Assembly: GCA_949361645.1 (NCBI GenBank)
Contig: OX442432.1
Coordinates: 625,733-689,732, forward strand
Source of the DNA: Spongilla lacustris
Lineage: Eukaryota > Porifera > Demospongiae > Spongillida > Spongillidae
Length of the DNA stretch: 64,000 nucleotides
Direction of reading: 5' to 3'
In this document: one piece after another, positions 58,501 to 64,000 of the stretch
Numbering within the stretch: the stretch's first letter is position 1
Layout of the letters: the number at the start of each line of letters is the position of its first letter
Notes under the pieces: model-generated
What the model was told of the DNA's origin: nothing
Databases searched by the model: none
The model's input: only the letters and a program-made list of their open reading frames with translations
Translations under genes and position numbers: made by a program

Positions 58501-61500
58501 AGCATCCTATGTAGGCCTCCATTGCTGCCACTGGACACGTGTGGCTGCCGTCCGTACGCCCAATGCAGATAGTGGTGCCCTTACCAGCACCTCTTTCTTT
58601 CCGACCTGGGAAAGATGTCCCTGGGCGAGACGCAAGCGCAATGTCTCGCAGTTTAGAGCTCGTAGGTTCTCCCTGGTTGTCATGGCCGCAGTCAAGGCTA
58701 TGACTGGAGTGAGCAACTGGCCGCAGTCAAGGCTATGACTGGAGTGCTGCCCCCATGGAGCCCTCGCTTAAATACAATACAAACCTGTAACCATATCGAC
58801 AACAGTTTGGGATGATTTGATTGGATAGGGGGTGTTATGGGGAGAAGGACGCCCTGCAATGCTATTGGGCACTCATGCACAGCATAGGATTGGGTAGGAT
58901 CGTTCATTGCATGCATCTGCCAAAACATATGTTTACATCTGGCCTTAGCAACGTCACTATAGTCAGCTTAGTAACGCTATATAACACAGAGCAACTCTCT
59001 GCATTAAACTTAGTTTACTACCACTGTACCTAAACTTTACCGTACATACATGTACACATAGATGCACTGAGTACATACATGCACACATAGATGCACTGAG
59101 TACATACATGCACACATAGATGCACTGAGTACATGCATGCACACATAGATGCACTGAGTACATACATGTACACATAGATGCACTGAGTACATACATGTAC
59201 ACATATGCACACAGCAGAAATTGTCGCATGGTGTATTGAAGGATCTCACTCCTGAGAAAGCTAGTATGCTTCGTACAGCAATGGAAGAAAATGCCAGACG
59301 TGGTGGTTTCTTGAGAATATTCCCATCAGAAGACACTTGGGAAGTTTATGGGTAAGGGATTGACTGTGTGTGTTTGCACCTGCACATACTCATTTTACAT
59401 TGTGTTTGTGTGTAAGTACATGTATGTGCATGTGTGTTTACATGTGTGTGTGTGACGTGTGTGTGTGATGTGTGTGTGTATGTGTGTGTGTGTGTGTGAC
59501 ATGTGTGTGTGTGTGACGTGTGTGTTGACGTGTGTGTGAGCACTTGTGCACGTATCAGCATGCATTGAGCTGCATTATAACTGTGTACTTATGTACATCT
59601 GTGTGGCCACAGCTCCTTTCTTGGAGGACGAAACCCTTCTAACCACAGTCTTCACCGTCTACTTTATCCAGAGAGGTGGGCCTACCCTCTGCTGATATTT
59701 GAAGAGGTGTTCCTTTAATTCTGTCATGTAGAATAAAAGCATGTTTGCAGCCTACTCCTGAATTCAATGCTGTCATCACCCAGAGGTGCCCAACTACACT
59801 ATATTATTATGCATATATTTGTGTGTTCATATGCATATCATTTTATGTATAGTTGTGTGTACATGTGTGTATGCTTGTATGTGTGGGTATGCATATGTAT
59901 TTATACCTGTGTGCATATGTGTATGTATTTGGTGTATGTGTATGTGTGGGTATGCATAGTATTTATACCTGTGTGCATGTGTGTATGTATTTGTATGCAT
60001 AGTATGTGTATTTGTGTGTGGGTGTGTATACCTGTGTGCATATGTGTATACCTGTGTGCATATGTGTATGTATTTGTGTGTGCATGTGAGTATGCATATG
60101 TGTACATTTATGTGCATATGTGTGTGCCATCTGTGTGTGCCAACAGGTTGAGTGAGGCCTTCTTCCCAGATCAGGTCAGAAGGGCTCACCACTTACAAAT
60201 ACAGAGGGTTGATGTTTTGCTTCTGCACACGGCACATACCCACACCACACATGCCACATTGTGCACAGCAGAATGTCTCGGATGCTCCAAATGCAGTACA
60301 GAGGGCATGCAGCTACACTGCTCCATGCCTAGCCCAACCTCCAAACCACGACACTTTTCCTGTACATGCCTCTGTAAAGACAGGAGATCATTCTGGCTCC
60401 ACCTCTGACCACACCCTTGGAAACCATGCATCAAGAAATAGTGATAGAGTTGCTGCTGTGGTCTCCACCTTTGAAAACCTTCCAGGAACCAGTGATAATA
60501 TTGCTGCAACCAATGCTGCCACTAACCACACCCCTATATTGGGCACCCTCGCTCAACAAACTGAAACATCTTTCCACAAGAAGGTTGCTCGTTTGACTGA
60601 AGCTGCTGGCCACCTAAGGTGGGGCTAAATGTATTCCAAGTGAAGGTATTTACCTTTAAAAAAAAAAAATCATTATTCAGTAAATACAAGGTCAGACAGC
60701 TATTTGCCTGTTACTTGAGCCATGTTCAGAAACGGTTGATTGAAGAACAGGATAGGTAAGCAGGCCTCCTTTCTGCTGTAGATTTGTTCCTTCCATCTTC
60801 TATCAAATTGCACCCTTCCTCATCGACTCCACCATTTCTCATCGACCCCACCATTTCTCATCGACCCCACCCTTTTTCATCGACCCCACCCTATCTCATC
60901 GACCCCACCCTATCTCATCAACCCCACCCTTTTTCATTGACCCTCACCATATCTCATCGACCCCCCCCCCCCCCCCCCCCCCCCCCCCACCCTTTTTCTC
61001 ATCAATTCATCCTCAACTCAACACCCTCTCTCCCTCATTCTTCACCTTCCATGTTATTACTCTTGTCCAAATGCAGATATGATAAAGATATGAAGTTCCA
61101 GGATAACAAGGTAGGCTATAGCCAAGTCCTAATACAGCCTAGTCCCAATGCAGTCAGTCATTCCTTCACTTCAAGTACAGGTGTTATACTTGCTTGTAAT
61201 CTGTAACTGGCCATTAGCATTTTACCTTCAACACACTTACTATAATTCCTGAACTCATCTAAAAGCTTGAATCTTAATAGTAACAGCTTGAACCTTAATA
61301 AAATAAGACCTTAAATGTTTTTAAAAATCAATAATGCATATTGAATTAATTATTAATGGTCTCTTAACTTTAATAATAGAGGGCAGTAAGAATAATGTAT
61401 ATCACAGGAGTGAGGAAAGGTTCTGCAATAAGGGTCTGTCATGGCTACCTAAAATTTATCCTAGGATGCAAACTATTACCCTGTGGGGTAAATTTTCATG

Positions 61501-61744
61501 CAGTTAGAAATTGCCCTTTGGGATAAGTCCTGTTCACTGGATAAGTAATCCAGTGCAGGGTAGTAACTTTATTAATACCCCCATTGTGTCTAATGCAAGG
61601 GCAGCTTGCTACCAATATTTAATGACGACTTTTGTTTAGGACATTGATATGGTAGTCCAGTTTTTGATGACGGCCTCCAGAAACATGAAAACGCCTACTG
61701 ATATCTTTATCCCACACCACTCATTGCCACTGAGGGACAGGTGC

Positions 61745-61834
<90 letters not shown>

Positions 61835-64000
61835 ATGTGTGTAGCTGCATACTCATTTCTATAACAGGAGGAAAATGCTTGGTAAGCAGCTTATGCAGTT
61901 TATTGCCGTATTTAGGAAGGTATGGTAATGATCTCTATACAGTGCCATTAACTCAAATCTTAATTGTCAGGAGACAGCTGAGTACAAGAACACAGATGAG
62001 CCAAGTTCTTGTCCACTGAGTCCCAGCGAGTTCAAAACGTTTCTCTTGGAAGCTAGGTGGGCAAATGTGAGATGCACGCTATCAGTTTATATTCATCGCT
62101 TCCAATCTTGTTCCTAGGGAGGCTGATTTAGAAGAGCTGCTGGAAGCATATGCGAAGAGGAGTGCCACCTCTATCTTCTGCAACATGCCACCGTCCCTTG
62201 GTACACAGTTGTCAGGGGAAGTTTCAGATTTGCCTACCCAACCCAAACCTGATGTTTTTGGCTGTGCTGATGAAAAAAGCCAGCTGCATGAGTCACCTGG
62301 TGATCACCTTGGCAGCTGCAATGGTTCAAGGCCCGAATGTGAGACATTCCAGCCTGATGTTGCACCCCGTAAAAGCCAGCAGCATTTGGAAGGATCTGTA
62401 GAGGACTCAGCTTCAAGAATGGAGAAGTTAACGGTTTATACAAAGCCACGTCTACCTTCTGTGTCAACGCACTCTCTGCCAGCAGCATCTTCAAGCACAG
62501 CAATGGCATCTGGTATGTGTGTGTGTGTGTGTGTGTGTGAACACCTCTCCTTGTTTAGAATGGCTCCTTTTATTACCTATGCCACCGGCCACAGTCCCAA
62601 CCCCTAAAGTCACTCACGTACCGAAAGGGAACAGTTCACGTCAAGCATCGCATCAAAGTGGGTCCCAAGGATAAGGCTGACCTATATACCCTAGAGCATG
62701 TGCTTCTGTGCATGCATCCTGTGTTATTATCAGACTAGCATTTTTGTGTTAATTTCTTATGTCCAGGGTTGAAGTGGCTACCTTTCCAAGACAGAAGGCC
62801 GCACAGTGCAGGCAGGGGGATGAGATCACAGTCTGATGTGGTCATTAATGGCTACACCAGCCCCTACGCACAGCCAGGTATTGCCACCATGCCAGATACA
62901 TGTACTATTTAAGGTCCCAGTGTTGAATGTGCCTCATGCATACAGCATGTATGTACCCTCATGCATACATATGACATATGTACCCTCATGCATACATATG
63001 TACCCTCATGCATACATATGACATATGTACCCTCATGCATACATATGTACCCTCATGCATACATTTGTACCCTCATGCATACATATGACATATGTACCCT
63101 CATGCATACATATGTACCCTCATGCATACATTTGTACCCTCATGCATACATATGACATATGTACCCTCATGCATACATATGTACCCTCATGCATACATTT
63201 GTACCCTCATGCATACATTTGTACCCTCATGCATACATATGACATATGTACCCTCATGCATACATATGACATATGTACCCTCATGCATACATATGTACCC
63301 TGCACAACACCACTTATGTACACATGTCTGTATAGTCAACATAGCAGCTGGAAGTCGAGAGCAAAAGCCAAGCCTTAAGAAGGGTATGTTACATAATTGT
63401 CTTGGGGTAGGTATACATCAGTGCTTGTTGCTTCTATAGCAGCCACACTGGTACCCAGACCACCACCTAGTCCACCTGTGAGCAAGGGTGGGTTCCATAA
63501 TTGCTATGTTAGGTCAGCTGTCAGAGCTTATTACTTCCATAGCAACCACACTGGTACCCAGACCACCACCAAATCCACCCCTGTGCAACAAGACTACACA
63601 CCGTAGTGTGAGACGATGTCTGTCTGCCCACTGCCAGTCCACTTCCCCTGCATTTGGCAGCAACAAACTGGGGACTAGCCAGAGCTCCCCTGTGCTGGAC
63701 AATAGACTACACTTAGGCTGGTACAGTGGTGAGCCTGATCTCAGCAACAAGAGAGCACATGAGGGATATGGACACTCTTCCCTCCAAAAGAAAGTGGACA
63801 GCGATGCATCTATTTCCATGGAGACCTTGGACAGTGGTCCCGATCACATTGACAAAGGAAACTACACGTATGATCAAATCAGATGTAAACAAGCCCAGGT
63901 GAAAGAGGACAGACTTAGCTCCCAAGCCACCCAGGCAGTGGAGATTATTAATAGTGATTCTAACCCCACCAATAAAGGGAAATATGAGCAGGGTGGATGT
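52569..64000 (+). CDS. TTLL5: TTLL5-like tubulin polyglutamylase (5' end uncertain, open at right edge)
   Basis: Adds glutamates to tubulin tails in cilia and centrioles. Phase-matched exons: about 52569-52654 ([11 protein letters not shown]), 52684-52805 ([13 protein letters not shown]), 53051-53160 ([16 protein letters not shown]), 54558-54621 ([13 protein letters not shown]), 54721-54741, 54848-54919 ([20 protein letters not shown]), 55034-55103, 55154-55340 ([27 protein letters not shown]), 55620-55711 (EDFGNKWS), 56318-56425, 57131-57211 ([20 protein letters not shown]), 57272-57333 ([12 protein letters not shown]), 57419-57462, 59218-59351 ([16 protein letters not shown]), 59613-59675, 60147-60174, 60269-60618, 60696-60755, 61077-61110, 61640-61740, 61868-61919, 61971-62056, 62118-62512 ([20 protein letters not shown]), 62595-about 62647, 62767-62877, 63345-63383, 63440-63487 and from 63543. 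ATP-grasp motifs are intact. The C-terminal extension after RGGF, including the EADLEELL block, points to TTLL5 rather than other TTLLs. Confidence 0.93.
53250..54486. repeat. Perfect (CCCT)n array of about 1.2 kb in a TTLL5 intron
   Basis: The tetranucleotide ccct repeats about 309 times without a visible interruption between the exons ending at 53160 and starting at 54558. The three 400-residue Pro-Pro-Ser-Leu open frames on the plus strand are artefacts. The C-strand could form i-motifs and the G-strand quadruplexes. Confidence 0.98.
55330..55480. repeat. 30-bp minisatellite that repeats the exon/5'-splice junction in TTLL5
   Basis: The unit gagtacattaggtaggaggg plus gcattgaatg begins inside the exon: GAGTACATTAG is the exon end and gtagga the donor at 55341. 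About four close and two degenerate copies follow. Confidence 0.93.
56440..56935. repeat. 28-bp minisatellite in a TTLL5 intron
   Basis: The unit acatgaatcacacctgtaca plus tgtatgtt occurs about 17 times, right after the donor at 56426. Confidence 0.9.
57480..57862. repeat. 29-bp minisatellite, left block
   Basis: The unit acatacatgcacacatagat plus gcactgagt occurs about 13 times. The same unit resumes at 59042 beyond an inserted segment. Confidence 0.93.
57870..59035 (-). mobile_element. Relic with tyrosine-recombinase (YR) C-terminal domain, DIRS/Crypton-like
   Basis: The minus frame from about 58690 to 58211 reads [65 protein letters not shown] and [19 protein letters not shown]. This is the HxxR / G-W / Tyr pattern of eukaryotic YR transposases (DIRS, Ngaro or Crypton). 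Only the C-terminal catalytic part is present; no RT belonging to it is visible. A 33-bp direct duplication (gcagtcaaggctatgactgg core) lies at 58682-58746. The segment sits in a TTLL5 intron, antisense to the gene. Confidence 0.8.
59042..59205. repeat. 29-bp minisatellite, right block
   Basis: Same unit as at 57480-57862 (cacatagatgcactgagtac core), about five to six copies, ending just before the acceptor at 59217. Confidence 0.93.
59817..60135. repeat. TG/TATG-rich degenerate repeat in a TTLL5 intron
   Basis: Irregular tgtgtgcatatgtgtatgta units. A similar but shorter gtgtgt tract lies at 59400-59540 in the preceding intron. Confidence 0.75.
60780..60990. repeat. 15-bp repeat followed by a C homopolymer in a TTLL5 intron
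   Basis: Units like catcgaccccaccatttct precede an approximately 28-bp C run (60961-60988). Confidence 0.85.
61742..61842. repeat. (GT)n microsatellite directly after a TTLL5 donor
   Basis: The exon ends GGGACAG and the intron opens gtgcgtgcgtgtgtg, running into a pure gt tract. Confidence 0.9.
62930..63300. repeat. 20/27-bp minisatellite in a TTLL5 intron
   Basis: The unit acatatgtaccctcatgcat alternates with copies that insert atgacat, about 16 copies. Confidence 0.9.
63377..63582 (+). repeat. Tandem duplication of an intron plus exon in TTLL5 (about 103 bp x 2)
   Basis: 63377-63479 and 63481-63582 share aagg-gt donors, a cataattg motif, a tattgct/ttact-tatag acceptor and the exon start ccacactggtacccagacca plus ccacc. 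The encoded peptides are [12 protein letters not shown] and [12 protein letters not shown]. Confidence 0.85.

Overview
This is a eukaryotic, very probably metazoan, genomic window. It has spliced genes with many short exons, a non-LTR-type retroelement relic, a tyrosine-recombinase relic and an unusual load of minisatellites. The gene families (SCYL1, VIPAS39/SPE-39, ATG2, TTLL5, a triple-NIDO secreted protein, a TTC28-like TPR protein and a giant mucin-like membrane protein), together with compact introns of 29 to 100 nt beside repeat-filled ones, suggest a marine invertebrate. A sponge is my best guess, but the sequence alone does not prove the phylum. All identifications come from reading translations and comparing them with remembered family features; no database search was run.

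Layout. 1-2573 (minus): 3' part of a TPR gene whose coding exon runs into an in-frame decapeptide array at the window edge. 2574-6103: no supported gene, but a 29-bp perfect foldback and long G and C tracts. 6104-9545 (minus): dead reverse-transcriptase element. 10595-16989 (minus): complete SCYL1 pseudokinase gene, 18 exons resolved. 17236-22383 (minus): VIPAS39, whose stop lies 246 bp upstream of the SCYL1 start. 23046-26026: about 3 kb of 30/36-bp minisatellite. 27535-30150 (plus): secreted protein with three NIDO domains. 30808-31007: 200-N scaffold gap. 32275-38483 (plus): C-terminal part of ATG2, with many single-base frame lesions and length-jittered repeats that point to a poorly polished patch. 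38484-41290: no supported gene. 41764-52206 (plus): a 3,295-aa type I mucin-like membrane protein with three unrelated tandem arrays (45, 30 and about 36 bp), a transmembrane segment and a coiled-coil tail. 52569-64000 (plus): TTLL5-like tubulin polyglutamylase, running off the right edge. One of its introns holds a tyrosine-recombinase relic that splits a minisatellite.

How it fits together. SCYL1 (Golgi/COPI traffic), VIPAS39 (endosome/lysosome traffic with VPS33B) and ATG2 (autophagosome lipid transfer) are all membrane-traffic housekeeping genes. VIPAS39 and SCYL1 are packed head to tail. TTLL5 modifies ciliary and centriolar tubulin. The NIDO and mucin-like proteins are extracellular-matrix or cell-surface proteins. 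I see no operon-like logic beyond the VIPAS39-SCYL1 spacing.

The most notable general pattern is that nearly every long intron carries its own private minisatellite. In at least two introns (VIPAS39 and TTLL5) the repeat unit contains a copy of the authentic exon/5'-splice-site junction, so the real donor is followed by a row of decoys. The large proline-serine-leucine, histidine-threonine and similar open frames are by-products of repeats whose period is a multiple of 3, or which lack stops in every frame; they are not annotated as genes.
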